Below are positions 11,452-23,513 of a stretch of 64,000 nucleotides of DNA, piece by piece (position 1 is the stretch's first letter; each line of letters begins with the position of its first letter). The notes under the pieces were generated by a model. That model saw only the letters and a list, made by a program, of their open reading frames with translations. It made no database searches and was not told where the DNA came from. A program made the position numbers and the translations under genes. Source of the stretch: Iris pallida (taxonomy: Eukaryota > Streptophyta > Magnoliopsida > Asparagales > Iridaceae); the NCBI GenBank assembly GCA_029216955.1, contig JANAVB010003999.1, positions 5,210,197 to 5,274,196 on the forward strand. Reading direction: 5' to 3'.

Positions 11452-14342
11452 TTAGTCAAACAAATGCGGATACCGAGATCTGATCTCGTCCTCGCGCTCC
11501 CAGGTTGACTCTCCCGAAGAGTGATGGTTCCAAGAAACACGGACAAGGCTTATCGTCCGATTCTTGAGTACCTTCTCTCGCCGGTCCAAAATAGACACGG
11601 GTTGTTCCTCGTAAGTTAGGTCGGTACCAACGACTAACTCAGAATGATCGAGGACATGACTCGGATCCGGGACATACCCACGTAATTGGGACACATGAAA
11701 CACATCATGTATGCCAGTTAACGAAGGCATAAGGGCAAGTCGATAAGCCACATCGCCTACCCGAGCGAGAATCTCAAAAGGACCAACGTATCTTGGACTA
11801 AGCTTTCTTCGGGTTCTAAATCTGATGATACCCCGAGTAGGCGAAATCCGCAGAAACACCTGGTCGCCAACTCTGAACTCTCGAGGCCTACGATGCTGAT
11901 CTGTCCAATGACGATGTCGGTCCTGTGCAACTCGAAGGCGCTCTCTGACCAACTTAACTATCTCCACAGTCTGCGTGATCATCTCTGGCCCCAACAACTT
12001 CCGTTCTCCGACGTCGTCCCATGCCAAAGGGGACCTACACTTCTTCCGTATAATGCTTCGAACGGGGCCATCTGAATGCTAGCCTGATAGCTGTTGTTAT
12101 AGGAGAACTCCACTAGATGAAGGTGATCCTCCCAAGATCCGCCAAAATCTAAGGTACACGCTCGTAGCATATCTTCTAATGTCTGAATGGTTCTTTCTGA
12201 TTGTCCGTCGGTTTGTGGATGATAAGCAGTACTGAATCTTAACTTGGTTCCCAAACTTTGGTGTAAGCTCCGCCAAAAATGGGAAGTAAACCGCGTATCC
12301 CGATCTGACACTATACTAACTGGAACACCGTGCTGCCTTACTATCTGCTTCATGTACATTTCTGCTAGCTGCTCAGTAGTCTGTCCAACTCGGAAGGGAA
12401 GGAAATGAGCGACCTTCGTGAGTCGATCTACTATTACCCAGACTGCATTCTTGCCAGCCGGGGATCTAGGTAAATCGGTCACAAAATCCATCGTGATGTG
12501 CTCCCATTTCCATTCTGGGATAGGAAGCGGCTGTAGCAATCCTGCTGGTCTCTGCTGCTCGGCTTTCACCTGCTGACATACCAGACACTTGGATACAAAT
12601 CTCGCTATCTCTCTTTTCAGGCCATTCCACCAAAAGTACTGCCTGATATCTCGATACATCTTCGTTCCTCCAGAATGAATGGAGTAAATAGAACTATGAG
12701 CTTCGGACATAACTTCTTGCCAAAGGTCTCCACTCGGTACACAGAGTCTGTTTCCAAACCTGAGCGTACCATCTTCATGAATCACTAACTCCTTCCTACG
12801 GCCTGATTCACACTCCGACCGCAACTTCTGAATCTGTGGATCTCCTACTTGTGCCGCCCTTATCCTCTCTACTAAGGTTGACTGAATCTGCATACTGGTC
12901 ATTCTTTCTATATCCCTTGGCAAAACTACTTCAATTCCCATACTCTGAAGGTCTTCTAAAATATGCTTCTGCGAGGTCAAGATAAAGGCACTATCTCTCC
13001 TACTCAGTGCATCTGCAACTACATTCGCCTTGCCTGGATGATACTGAAGATCTAAATCAAAATCCTTAAGCAATTCTAACCATCTTCTTTGCCTCATGTT
13101 CAAATCTCGCTGCGTGAACACGTATTTCAAACTCTTATGGTCAGTATAGATCTCTACCCGATCCCCGTATAAGTAATGCCTCCACAACTTGAGTGAAAAC
13201 ACCACAGTTGCTAACTCCAAATCGTGAGTCGGGTAATTCTTCTCATGGTCTCGAAGCTGCCGAGACGCATATGCTATCACCTTTCCATGCTGCATCAATA
13301 CACATCCAAGACCCTTCCCTGATGCGTCACAGTATACTGTAAAGCCTCCCGCTCCTACTGGAAGCGTCAAGATCGGGGCTGAGATCAATCTCTTCTTCAA
13401 TTCTTCAAATGATGCCTGACAGCTAGCTGACCAAACAAACTCTACGTTCTTGTGCGTCAAACGCGTTAAGGGCGCAGAGATCCTGGCAAAGTCCGCCACG
13501 AACCTTCTTTAGTAACCAGCTAATCCTAAGAAACTTTGCACTTCTGTAACCGTTCTCGGGACCGACCAATGCTCTACGGCCTCAATCTTCTTCGGATCCA
13601 CTGACACTCCTGCTCCAGAAATTATATGTCCCAGGAACGAAATATGGTCTAACCAGAATTCACACTTGTCGAGCTTCGCATAAAGTTGATGCTCCCTCAA
13701 TGTATGCAAGACAGTCCTAAGATGTTTCTCATGCTCCTCTTCACTGCTGGAATAGACAAGAATGTCATCTAGGAATACTACCACAAATTTATCCAAAAAT
13801 GGCAGAAAGATGCGGTTCATTAAATCCATGAATACTGCGGGGGCGTTGGTTAGTCCAAAGGGCATTACTAAAAACTTATAATGCCCATATCTAGATCTGA
13901 ATGCTGTCTTCGGTATGTCTTGCTCCCGGACTCTTACTTGTTAGTATCCTGACCGAAGATCGATCTTGGAAAAGATGTCGGCCTTGCTCAACTGGTCAAA
14001 CAGGTCATCAATCCTTGGTAGTGGGTACTTATTCTTCACTGTTACTGCATTCAGCTTGCGGTAGTCTATGCACATCCTCGTCGACCCATCCTTCTTGGGA
14101 ATTAGAATCACTGGCGCGGCCCAGGGTGATTTACTGTCTCGGATGAATCCCTTAGACTTCAACTCTTCCTCATGTTGATACAACTTATCCTGTTCTGACG
14201 ATGATATTCTGTAAACTCTGTCTGTAATAGGCCTCGTTCTAGGGTTCAACTCAATGCTAAATTCAACCTCTCTGACTGGGGGTATCCCTGGGAGCTCATC
14301 AGGGAAGACGTCGAGAAAATCTTCGACCACTCTCGAAATCTG
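11452..14342 (-). pseudogene. pol: Element B pol: RT, RNase H, integrase, chromodomain (broken)
   Basis: In order: RT start with [13 protein letters not shown], catalytic FLDD (13764-13775), RNase H with [11 protein letters not shown], integrase zinc finger, integrase core ([23 protein letters not shown]), the [15 protein letters not shown] link and a chromodomain ending in WEREDEIRSRYPHLFD. The chromodomain and link place the element in the Tekay/Del chromoviruses. The frame is broken by TAA at 13941-13943 and TAA at 13509-13511, both in RT, and by a one-base loss near 12041 that shifts the integrase tail (11452 to about 12042) into another frame. Upstream it is separated from gag-protease by the TGA at 14343-14345. 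Confidence 0.92.
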
Positions 14343-16046
14343 TCATGGCTCTGACACTGCTGCTGAGATGACGCCTCTGGCCTGATTCTTCAAGGTTCGA
14401 GTAAAGATGAACTGTTCCATCCCAGGAACACTGAATATGACCCTACCTCCTCTACAATCAATTGTCGCATGACTGTCCCTCAACCAGTCCATGCCAAGAA
14501 CATCAAAATTCCCCATAGGGAATTCAATCAATGATGCAGGCAGTAAATGCCCACACACCTCTACCGGACATGAAAAGTGCACTCTGCTAACTTCTACGAG
14601 CCCATTGCCGGTGAGTATATCCATCCTCTCCGGCAATGCCTCAAACTCTAATCCGATCCGTGTAGCATATTGTGCAGAGATGAATGAATGAGTAGCGCCT
14701 GAATCAAATAATGCTACAGCGGGAAATGAGGTGACAAGAATTTTACCTGCCACCACGTTACTAGACGCTAGAGCCTCTCCCAAGGATAATGTGAGAGCCT
14801 GGCCCTGGCCCCGCGGAGCCCCTTGTTGCGGCCTTCCTCGACCATGCTGTTGCTGCCTCTGAGGGCCTTCGGCTTCCTGTGCTTGGCGGAACATCTGAGC
14901 CTGCTTTGGTAGACGCTGGGCTAGGGGCCGCACTGCTAATACTGGCCCTCCACTCGGGGTTGCCACCGGAGCTGGCAACGCTAGAAACTGCTGAGCTGGC
15001 CCTCCTGGCCTCTGCATCACAGGATAAGTAGAGATACGGTGGTCTGAACTACCACACCTCAAGCATAAGCCATTCGCTGACCGACACACCTCCCTCGTAT
15101 GCCCTGTCTTCCCACAGAATGTACAGCCCTGGGGTGCTCCCTGACGCTGCTGTTGGTTCCTCGGCTGCTGATGCCGAACTGGCGCTGTATTAGTTGACAC
15201 GGCCGTCCTCCGCGATGCTCCTGCATCATGAATACGTACACCGGGTGCTGGTGCCGATGTTCGCTGCATCACTCCTCCTCCAATCTGGGAATGAGATCTC
15301 TTCTGACCTCCTGTCCTCGATGCCAACCTCTGCTGGGTAAGCTCGTGCCTCCGAGTGGCCGTCAAAACAGCGTCAAATATCTGGTAGTCGTGTCCCTCCA
15401 CAAGCTGTAATAGTTCCAAATGAAGTCCCTGCTGGAACCTCATAGCTTTCTCTGGCTCCGTTGCCACCATTGCTGGTGCGAAACGGCACAATCTGCAGAA
15501 CTCTGCTGCATACCCATCTACGGTCTTGCCTGCTTGCTTGAGACTAATAAACTTCTGCTGGAGCTCATATCGAGCTACTACGCCAAAATACTTGGCCTTG
15601 AATCTTTCACTGAAGGTGGTCCAACGAACAGGGCGCCTTATACCAACTTCTTCTGATGCCCACCAGTCGCGGGCAAGATCCTGAAATACTACTTTGACCT
15701 GATCAACCTTCTCATCATCTGAAACCTTGGCTGCCACAAGAATGGCTTCAATGTCTTGAATCCATACATCCGCAGTGATGACATCCTCCGTGCCATCAAA
15801 ATACCTCGGGTTCAAGCGACGGAACCTTCCTGATGCTCCCGAGTCAGCCCCGGCACTCCTCTCAAGAGCTAACTGAATCCCTTGGTTCAGCAACACATTC
15901 TGCTCCTGCTGCCGAGTCTGTTGCTGTTGGTGAGTGACAAGAATCCCCCGAATAATCTCCAGGAGTGCTACGGCATCTGGCACTGCCGTCGCTGTTGGTG
16001 CTGCAGGAGTTTTAATAACCTGTGGCTGCACTGCCTCTGGTTCCAT
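14343..16046 (-). CDS. gag: Element B gag-protease (567 codons)
   Basis: The frame opens at ATG 16044-16046 and runs to TGA 14343-14345. It carries the gag capsid block (DWWASEEVGIRRP, FKAKYFGVVARYELQQKF, about residues 125-200), a CCHC knuckle CTFCGKTGHTREVC (about 308-321), a second knuckle that has lost its last cysteine (CLRCGSSDHRISTY), a Gln-rich linker, and an aspartic protease with FDSGATHSF (about 447). The TGA lies where the same frame continues into RT, so protease and RT were once joined and the stop is probably a mutation. Coding seems to continue upstream of the ATG to a splice-acceptor-like CTTTCTCCATAG ending at 16159, so the start is not certain. Confidence 0.88.
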   Translation of the reverse strand: MEPEAVQPQVIKTPAAPTATAVPDAVALLEIIRGILVTHQQQQTRQQEQNVLLNQGIQLALERSAGADSGASGRFRRLNPRYFDGTEDVITADVWIQDIEAILVAAKVSDDEKVDQVKVVFQDLARDWWASEEVGIRRPVRWTTFSERFKAKYFGVVARYELQQKFISLKQAGKTVDGYAAEFCRLCRFAPAMVATEPEKAMRFQQGLHLELLQLVEGHDYQIFDAVLTATRRHELTQQRLASRTGGQKRSHSQIGGGVMQRTSAPAPGVRIHDAGASRRTAVSTNTAPVRHQQPRNQQQRQGAPQGCTFCGKTGHTREVCRSANGLCLRCGSSDHRISTYPVMQRPGGPAQQFLALPAPVATPSGGPVLAVRPLAQRLPKQAQMFRQAQEAEGPQRQQQHGRGRPQQGAPRGQGQALTLSLGEALASSNVVAGKILVTSFPAVALFDSGATHSFISAQYATRIGLEFEALPERMDILTGNGLVEVSRVHFSCPVEVCGHLLPASLIEFPMGNFDVLGMDWLRDSHATIDCRGGRVIFSVPGMEQFIFTRTLKNQARGVISAAVSEP

Positions 16047-16326
16047 TTCTGCTCGTGCCTGCCCTGGGGAAGGTTCTCTCCCCTGCTGGTGCCTAGTCGA
16101 GCCATGCTCTCGCTGCTCTTCCTCATGGGCCTCACCCGCTACTGAGAATGAAGCACCCCTATGGAGAAAGATATAAGATTATCAAGTCCGAACGAGGAAG
16201 ATTTCGAGGATGCAAGTTAGGTTAGAGATCAAGGCAAGGACAGAGAATTCGAAACAGAATTTCAAGGAGAACAAATTTTGATTGAGACTCCTAATAATTC
16301 GTAATACCCCACAAGTCTGAAAAACA

Positions 16327-16344
16327 GACCTGCATGGGCCACCA
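16327..16344 (-). promoter_or_regulatory. Element B primer-binding site, tRNA-Ile(AAU) type
   Basis: TGGTGGCCCATGCAGGTC on the minus strand, nine bases after the 5' LTR. It is identical to the sites of A, C and D. Confidence 0.75.
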
Positions 16345-16353
16345 CTAAAATCT

Positions 16354-19064
16354 TGTCACGCCCTAGTACCGAAATACGGAGACGGACTAGGCCAGCTACT
16401 CCATATGAGGTACGTAACGTCATACGGCGATCGTGGCTGTCGAGAGACTAGGGGTACATGCTACAATCAAGTCTCCTATGGTCCCACAGAGTTCTATGTC
16501 TCAATCAATCAAATCACATCAGCAATTAAATGAACATTAAAGATAAAGCAGTAAGGCATCCCCGACGCTTCATCAAAATGGTCAGGAGTACAAAATTATA
16601 CACAGCTGCAGTCTGTTTAATTACAATCATGTACTGACACAAAATATCAAGTAATCCGGCTAACAGGTGCCGGTGGCTAAACGCCGCAAAAGTATAAGCA
16701 GGAGTGGTGGAGAAGAAACCCACTCGAGTCCCCGAACCGCCATGCTCCTAGTATGCACCATGGATGTCAGGAAGGAAGATCGTGTCCTCTGGCTCTGCTA
16801 CGAGATCTGTCCAAACAAAACCAGCAGGGTCAGCCCCGAATAGCAAGTACCGCCAAAGGGGCACAAGAGTTAAGATTAAAAACCCAGTTAATAGAATGAT
16901 TGATAATAATAATACTCATGCTACTATTATAGGGTAGCGCAACATCCTCGAACCCATGTGGCACCCTTACAACCAAACAAGGACAAAAGGTGCCGCATGG
17001 AGTCGGGACGCGTCGTACTCTATAACTTTCACATAAGTTAAAGGGTATAAACAATAAAATCTCCTGATCGTGACTTCGGTCGATAGCCTATAGTAGCACA
17101 ATAACCAACCCAACAATCAAACAAGAACATGGGTTGGATCATGTACCATGATAGACCATGTTCCTCCGTCATTCACAGAAGTAGCACTTCAAAACCAGAA
17201 TAAGTCTTCCGTTCATAAATTCGGTCCACAGCCTGTCATAGTACGATAACCAACCCAACAATCAAACAAGAACATGGGTTGGATCACGTACCATGACAGT
17301 CCGCTTCCCTCAGTTATTCACGGAAGGTAAATAGGATACAAGCAAGTCGTTTTCACGGCCAATCAAGTCTACGAGTTTCTAGTGGGACGAGGTTATCCTC
17401 GCATCATGTTATTTCAAAATCCTCAGATCGTATCTTTCCAGCAAGGCTAGCCAACCCAGGGGTTCGCGTAGACAGGTGTCATTGAGCACAGGTCCCTCGT
17501 AAGGCCACCTTGCCAAGACATATAATATATAGCAGGAATTAATCGGATACATCCATCCACTCGTTGCGGATGACACAGTATCTGTGGAGACCAGCCGGCG
17601 CGTCAAGACAATATCTCAAGGCGGCTGGTGTAACACGATCTCGGGATTCTGCCCTCCCCATGCATCTAATATATTTAGTTGCCTAGTTTAACCCTAGGTG
17701 AAATCTTGGACTCACATGCTATGGCCTGCATGATTATCCTTCTAAATGTCGTACTCAAGTACGAGTACCCCAAAAGAGGATCCATGTCAATCAGTATGTC
17801 AACATGTTCTACCCTCCTTGGTGTAATGCATCAGTGCAAATACGCCACATGGAGTTACGAGTCATTTGTCGAGCATGAACGAGAACTGGAACATTCAGGT
17901 ACAAGTATCAGGTAGGAACACTTTGTTTACCGGGGCACATTAGTGCTCATATCATGCTCAGGACAAAAGGCGTAAGGATATATAGCATACACAAACATTT
18001 ACATATATATATACAATATAATGTATACATATAAAAATATAAGGTATAGGGGAGTCCAGGTCAGAGCGCGCTCAAGTCATGCTACGCTCAGGTCAACCTA
18101 CGCTCAGGTCGGCCTACGCTCAAGTCAGCCTACGCTCAGGTCAGCGTACGCTCAGGTCAGCGTACGCTCAGGTCAGCGTACGCTCAGGTCAGCCTACGCT
18201 CAAGTCCATACGACTCCTCATCAAGGCAGCATATGGGGTCCATACGACTCTTCATCAAGGCAGCGTATGGGATCCATACGACTCCTTGTCGATGCAGCGT
18301 ATTCAAGACATACGCTTCCAAAAGGCAGCATATGGGGCAGACTGCGCTGCGCTAAAGAGCGCGCGCAGCTCAGTGGCGCAAGCTAAAAAGCTCACGCGCA
18401 CTGTTCACTGTCTTCTCCAAAACAGCAAGAACTCCATGGTTTGAACCCAAAGCTTCAAAAGTCCATAACGTGGTCAAAATAAGTCCAAATCCAACTTTTC
18501 AAAGGTCAAAATTGGGTAGAATAAAATTCTCTACATCATGGAACCATAAAAACTTGAAAATAATGAAGTTTGCTAGATCAAAACCAAGAAGATCCAAAAA
18601 TGGTTAAAACTTAGATCTACAAAAATTAAAGCTTCAAAATGGAAAATTTTAAGTTCTAAACTAGTATAGAATGAGGAGAAGAACATATTTTGACAAATAA
18701 TTTTGTAAGAAAATATCAACAACATTTATGGATCCCTCTCTTGAGCAAGTTGGTACTTGCCTTGGTTGGTGGAGGAAAGTAAATGAGAGGAAATAAATGA
18801 GAGGAGAGAGAATGAGTTGAGTTATTATATAGAATCTTGAACCCATGGGTTCATGATGAACCATAGGTGAACCAAGAATAGGTTACCCAAATGAGCCAAA
18901 ACTGTAGGCCCAAATGCAGAAAATAAATTATGAAATAATATTTTGTCGAATATTTTTAGGAAATGCATGAAGAAATACAGCATATAAATATCGTATAAAC
19001 ACAAGGTAAATACAATTTATCGGTTTACGTATTAAAATACGTATTCCAGGATCGGAGAGTGACA
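16354..19064 (-). repeat. Element B 5' LTR (2711 bp)
   Basis: It aligns end to end with 8535-11259. It lacks about 40 bp after ATGGTCA near 16584, and its 16-bp minisatellite (18060-18203) has nine units instead of seven. The inverted repeat is at 18848-18862 and the TATA-like box at 18825-18831. Confidence 0.94.
18060..18203. repeat. 16-bp minisatellite in B 5' LTR (nine units)
   Basis: Nine units of the GTCAGCNTACGCTCAG type, directly followed by the 33-34-bp CCATACGACTC units. Three neighbouring units share a GCG variant that occurs once in the partner array, so the extra units look like local duplication. Confidence 0.88.
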
Positions 19065-19069
19065 TTAGC
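19065..19069. repeat. Target site duplication TTAGC, right copy (element B)
   Basis: It follows the LTR end GAGTGACA directly and matches 8530-8534. Confidence 0.93.
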
Positions 19070-19535
19070 CGCTGTCAGAATAGCCTCAATATCCTTAAGC
19101 CATGCATCTGCTGAGATGGCATCCTCCGTGCCCTCGAAACGGCGGGGGTTGTACTTGCAAAATCTGGTTGATGCTCCTGAATCGGGCCTCGCCCCTCTTT
19201 CCAAAGCCGTTTGCAATCCTTGGTTGAGTAATACGTTCTGCTCTTGCAACTGAGCGTGCATGCGCTGCTGGGCTAACATCTGGTGTTGTTGAGTGGCCAT
19301 CATCCCTCTCATGATCTCCAGAAGGGCCGGTGTGTCCACTTCCACGGGGGTATGTAGAACTGTTGGTGGTGGTGGAACCTCTGGATACTGCGATCCAGCT
19401 GCTGCTTCCACTATCACTTCTTCCTGGATAGTCTCTGGAGGTAGTACTGGCCCTTGTGGCTGACCCACCTGGTCACGTTGTCCGTGCTGTCCATGTTGTT
19501 GCTGTCCAGCTCTGACAGGTGCGAACGAAATGCCC
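19065..19535 (-). pseudogene. gag: Element C gag, N-terminal part, cut by element B
   Basis: The minus-strand frame reads from a probable splice acceptor (CCTTTTCTTAG, exon start 19535) through a Gln-rich N-terminal region, a coiled-coil-like stretch (MRGMMATQQHQMLAQQRMHA) and the conserved RFEGTEDAISADAWLKDIEA. It ends at the element B junction, in codons for alanine at ILTAA. The remainder of the gene is at 8534 to 7282. No stop is seen in this part, and the frame is also open into the leader up to the LTR, so the true start is unclear. B gag has the same block order (EDVITADVWIQDIEAIL), which supports the assignment. Confidence 0.83.
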
Positions 19536-19704
19536 CTAAGAAAAGGGACAAAAGAACAATCAAACGACCGGACATGAAAGATCAATGAAGTCAAGGGATA
19601 CTGGAATGTCAAGCTGGAGTTGAGAATCAACGAATTTATGAGATCAAGGGGGAACATGTGTGATTGAGACATCCTATTAAAACACCCTACAAGTCTGAAA
19701 TTTT

Positions 19705-19722
19705 GACCTGCATGGGCCACCA
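19705..19722 (-). promoter_or_regulatory. Element C primer-binding site, tRNA-Ile(AAU) type
   Basis: TGGTGGCCCATGCAGGTC on the minus strand, nine bases after the LTR end at 19732. Confidence 0.75.
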
Positions 19723-21040
19723 CTAAAACCTTGTCACGCCCCAGAACCAGAATACTGGAGAGCGGGGAATGACTCAGCCAGCTACGTATTACGGGTAGAT
19801 GAATACCGTATAATACGATCAATGCTGTCTAATAAGACGAGGGGGTGCATACTACATAAAAGTCTCACTATAGTCACTTCACATCTATTGTCTCAATCAT
19901 TCAAATAAGAAACAGAAATATAAAACATGTAAGATAAAGCAGTAAGGCGTCCCAAACGCTCAATCAAAATGTTCTTGATATCTGGCTTTACAAAACATAG
20001 CCAGATGATGTAGCAAGGTGTACACAATTGTTATCAGCTGTAGTCTGACTTAATTACAATTATGTAAAAGTAAGTACAAGACAATCCGACTAACATGTCG
20101 GTGCCAAACGGCAAAGTATAAAATATTTAACAAAATGAGAGGGGAAGTAAGGAAACCCACTCGAGTCCTCATGCGATCATCCCTCTAGTGTTGACCATCT
20201 CGGAGGTAGAAGTAAGCTGGATCCTCGGGGACCGGCTCTAAATCTGGCCATGCAAAACCAGAGAGGTTAGACCTCTAATAGCAAGTACCACAAGGAAGCA
20301 CGACATGAGAACTAAAACCCAGTAATAAGAGTTAAGAATAATTAGATCTCTGCTTGCTACTAGGATTCACATAACATCACGATACTTCGAGCTAACCTCC
20401 CAACCAAACAAGGACAGAAGTTGACCCGTCATGCCCTGACATTCTGATCATCTCAGTTAGTTAACAGAGTAGGTACAGTACACAAACAAATCAATTTAAA
20501 CGGCCATGCAACTGCTACGGCTTGCTACTGTGAGTCCCAAGTTACCTTGGTTTTATACAATAAGGATTTCCTCAGTTCTTACTATGTGCAAGCAAGGCTA
20601 GTTTACCCAGTCAATCAATTACGCCAATCATGAATTAGACGAGTCCCAGCGGGACGTCCGTCATCAATATACAATATACAATAAGTAGTATAACCAGATA
20701 CCACTTCCTGCCCTGTGGCAGATTTGCAGTATCTGTGGGGACCAACCGGCCTGTCGGGCACTACTAGTCCCAAGAGGACTGCCATGTAAGAACTCGGGAA
20801 TCCATTCTCTCCATGCAATCATTATTTTATTTAACTTAATAGTCTCTACGTTGAGTGAAATCCAATGCCGTGGATCATGGTCATTCAAATGAGTACTGGT
20901 GTACGGGGTACGATATGTACAACTCTACAACGATACCAGTGCGGTTAGGTTGCAGGTCTTACATAGCGTAATGCAACAATCAAAACTAACCACGGAGTAA
21001 TCATGCCTTGACCACAAAGTACACATGCTATTTTTGTAAG

Positions 21041-21049
21041 ATAAATAGA

Positions 21050-21083
<34 letters not shown>
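21041..21083. repeat. (ATAA)n microsatellite
   Basis: About ten uninterrupted AATA/ATAA units inside the element C LTR. Confidence 0.9.
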
Positions 21084-21087
<4 letters not shown>

Positions 21088-21439
21088 GAAGCCCGCATGT
21101 GCCTGTATGCCAATATTCGGGATCGGCCAATCGATCACAATAGTTCATAGTTCATATGAATGTGTCTCATTCATTCAATTCAATAAGACGACTAGCCAGT
21201 CTCTTAGTTCCAACTAGGAACGCATGATCAATTATTAGTCAAAGTCACAATCATTATTAATGGTGACAAGGCATGAAAGTCAACAAGTATTCAGTGGGGT
21301 CGAGTCTATAACTCTCAGGTTTTAATTTCAGTCATACTGGGTATCCATAAACCAATCAAGACACAGGACACGTTCTACACAACCATATGTATTAAAAATA
21401 TTAATATGCCAAGATTATTGAGTTCATGCAAAAAAGGCG

Positions 21440-21965
21440 TAAGGATATAATAGGAGAATTATCATGCCAACATAAAGCGAATAAATTATAGAGCAATAGG
21501 AACACCAAGGTTAGATTACGCCAAGGCTGATCTATGCCATGACTAGTCTACGCCCAAGCTTTACGCTCAGGCAACAATACGTACGTAAAAAGCCTGCCTG
21601 CGTAAAAGCCTGCATGCGTAAAATAGAGCCGGGCGTAAAACTTGTCTTACGCCAAACTCTAGAAGGGTACACGTAAACATAAAGTTACGCGTAAAGGAAG
21701 TACACTCAAATAAAGGGACAAGATTGAGCGTAAAAGTGTTATGCGTAAATAGTTACATGCATAAAAGATCACATGCGTAAAAAGTCAAGTTTTACGCATG
21801 CATGAGTGAGCGTAAAAAGTGATTCACACTGGCACGAGTGATCGTGGGCGTAAAACTTAATATTACGCTAACACGTAACAACGTGGGCGTAAACTCAATA
21901 TTACGCTTGCACGCATAACGTGAGCGTAAAAGCTAACACTACGCTGGCACGCACAGCATGAGCGT
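21440..21965. repeat. GCGTAAAA / TTTTACGC array in element C LTR
   Basis: More than 20 occurrences of GCGTAAA or its complement TTTACGC with irregular spacing and in both orientations, so the array can form many short hairpins. It occupies the same place as the unrelated arrays of LTRs A and B. Confidence 0.75.
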
Positions 21966-22621
21966 AAAACTCCTCCCGAACTCCAATTTCCATGGGACCT
22001 TCGTCCAAGCCAAAACTGTGACTTCCATAGGTCAAAATGGGGTAGAATGAGAAGCTCTGCTACATGAAACTATCTATTTTCGAAAATATGCAAGTTTGGT
22101 AGATCAAAACCCATGGACAACCGAAAATACAACACTTAGATCTATAAGAAATGAGCCAAGGAAATCAAAAATGCTAAGTACTAAACTCTCTTAGAATCAT
22201 GAGAGGAAGAATAATGAACCATAAAATATGGGTTCTCATGTGGAGCAAGATGTACTTGCCTACGGTTGGTAGGTGGAGGAAGTAAATGAGGAGGAAGAAG
22301 AAGAGTAATGCTGAAGGAAAGTAATGAAGAGAGAGAGAGAGGGGTTGGGGGCTTTAAATGAAAAGGGGGTTGGGTGGAGTTGGTCGGGTTCATGATGAAC
22401 CAACACAAATCCGAAAATAGACCAACCTAGGCCGGACCTAAAGCAAGGCTAAAGCAGAGAATAAAAGCAGAAAGTAAAATACAGAAAATAAAATTACAGG
22501 AAATTAATTAATCATGAAATTAAAGGAATTTAAATACAGAATAATACACGATAAATATTAAATAAATACATTCGAGCAGTACATGCATTTAAAATACGTA
22601 TTCTGGGAACGGGAAGTGACA

Positions 22622-23286
22622 GCTGTATCGGGAAAGAATTTCTCCTTGAATAGTTTCTTGAACGCTGCCCACGTCTGACCGGCTGTACCAACCCTCGGGT
22701 CCGTTTGGTACCAGGTACGGGCCAAGTCCTGCATCTGACTGGCGGCTGCCTCGATCTGTAATCCTGCTGGTATCTGTGCCAATCGGAATATCTCCTAAAT
22801 GTGCTCTATCCAATCGTCAGCGTATATGATGCCCTCTGTACCCTTGAAGTCTCGGGGTCCCATCTTCTTAAAGGATTGGATGTCTGGAGTCCTCGGCTGA
22901 TACGGCTGCATCTGACCTCCCTGTGGCTGAGCAGCCACCAGCTCTACTGTCATCCTGACCAACTGGTGAGTATCTTGTATGCTCTGTCGGATATCAGCAG
23001 ACTTGCTCTGCTGCATCTGCTGCTGAGACTCCAAGAATCGCTGGAAAAGGGCAAACATCTGAGCCGCATCTACTGTCCCTGAAGGTTACTGCTGCTGAAT
23101 CATATCCGGAATGACGGGGGAAGACCTCCAGACAGGTGGAGGTGCACTCCCAAAAGCTGCAGACGCTCCTATATGAGCAGAAATAGGGGGTGCTGTGGTC
23201 CCAGCATCCACAATCGGGCGAGGGGTGGTAGGCCTCTCACCAGCATCTGCTGAGCCAGAGCGATACGATCGTGTCTCAATCACCAT
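22622..23286 (-). pseudogene. gag: Element D gag, N-terminal part, cut by element C
   Basis: It starts at ATG 23284-23286 right after an acceptor-like CTGTCTCCAG. The N-terminal third is Ser/Pro/Gly-rich. Next come a glutamine-rich helix (FALFQRFLESQQQMQQ) and the gag block IQSFKKMGPRDFKGTEGIIY, then ARTWYQTDPRVG and KLFKEKFFPDTA. The frame has TAA at 23086-23088 and TAG at 22795-22797, and is interrupted at 22622 by the C LTR. H gag has the same order and near-identical motifs (FKKMGPRNFRGTEGIVYADD), so D and H belong to one family. The rest of D lies left of the window. Confidence 0.85.
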
Positions 23287-23495
23287 CCTGGAGACAGATC
23301 AAACAAGGAATCAATACTGAGATAGAAACAATAATTCAAGGGAGGACAGTTATTCAAGGAAGCAGTCTTCAATAGGAATTTAGATGGCAGAAATTTGTTA
23401 AGAGTTTTTCCTAATGTGATTGAGTACCTCAAAAATAATTCTAATCCTACTACAGGCGCAGTGATACTCTAATTCGAATACCACTACACAAACTC

Positions 23496-23513
23496 GACCT
23501 GCATGGGCCACCA
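23496..23513 (-). promoter_or_regulatory. Element D primer-binding site, tRNA-Ile(AAU) type
   Basis: TGGTGGCCCATGCAGGTC on the minus strand, nine bases after the LTR end at 23523. Confidence 0.75.

Larger units (their letters stand above)
8535..19064 (-). mobile_element. Element B: complete 10,530-bp Tekay-like chromovirus
   Basis: Both LTRs (2725 and 2711 bp), the polypurine tract, gag-protease, pol with chromodomain, the primer site and a perfect 5-bp target duplication are all present. By eye the LTRs differ by about 2% over the first 230 bp, plus a 40-bp gap and array-length differences, so insertion is fairly recent. Pol carries stops and a frameshift, so the copy cannot be autonomous. 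It is inserted in the gag gene of element C, in the same orientation. Confidence 0.95.
7282..22621 (-). mobile_element. Element C: Tekay-like chromovirus, 5' part, interrupted by B and cut by A
   Basis: The minus strand shows the 5' LTR (22621 to 19732), the primer site, the start of gag (about 19535 to 19065), then element B, then the rest of gag and the protease start (8534 to 7282), where element A is inserted. Joined across B by the duplicated TTAGC, the two gag parts meet in frame in the capsid region. C itself lies within the gag gene of D at 22621/22622. The rest of C should lie left of the window. Confidence 0.88.
19732..22621 (-). repeat. Element C 5' LTR (2890 bp)
   Basis: On the minus strand it runs from TGTCACTTCCC to GGGGCGTGACA. 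It holds the inverted repeat (22387-22401), a TTTAAA-type TATA candidate (about 22353), a CT-rich leader, the GCAAG/CTTGC hairpin (22245-22259), a GCGTAAAA minisatellite (21440-21965) and a TAAA microsatellite (21041-21083). It is inserted in D gag, and bases 22622-22626 (GCTGT) are the expected target duplication. Confidence 0.9.

Noticed and set aside
22622..23286. A host gene encoding a Gln-rich nuclear protein
   Set aside because: The FKKMGPR and FKGTEG blocks, the LTR and the primer site upstream show that it is retroelement gag.
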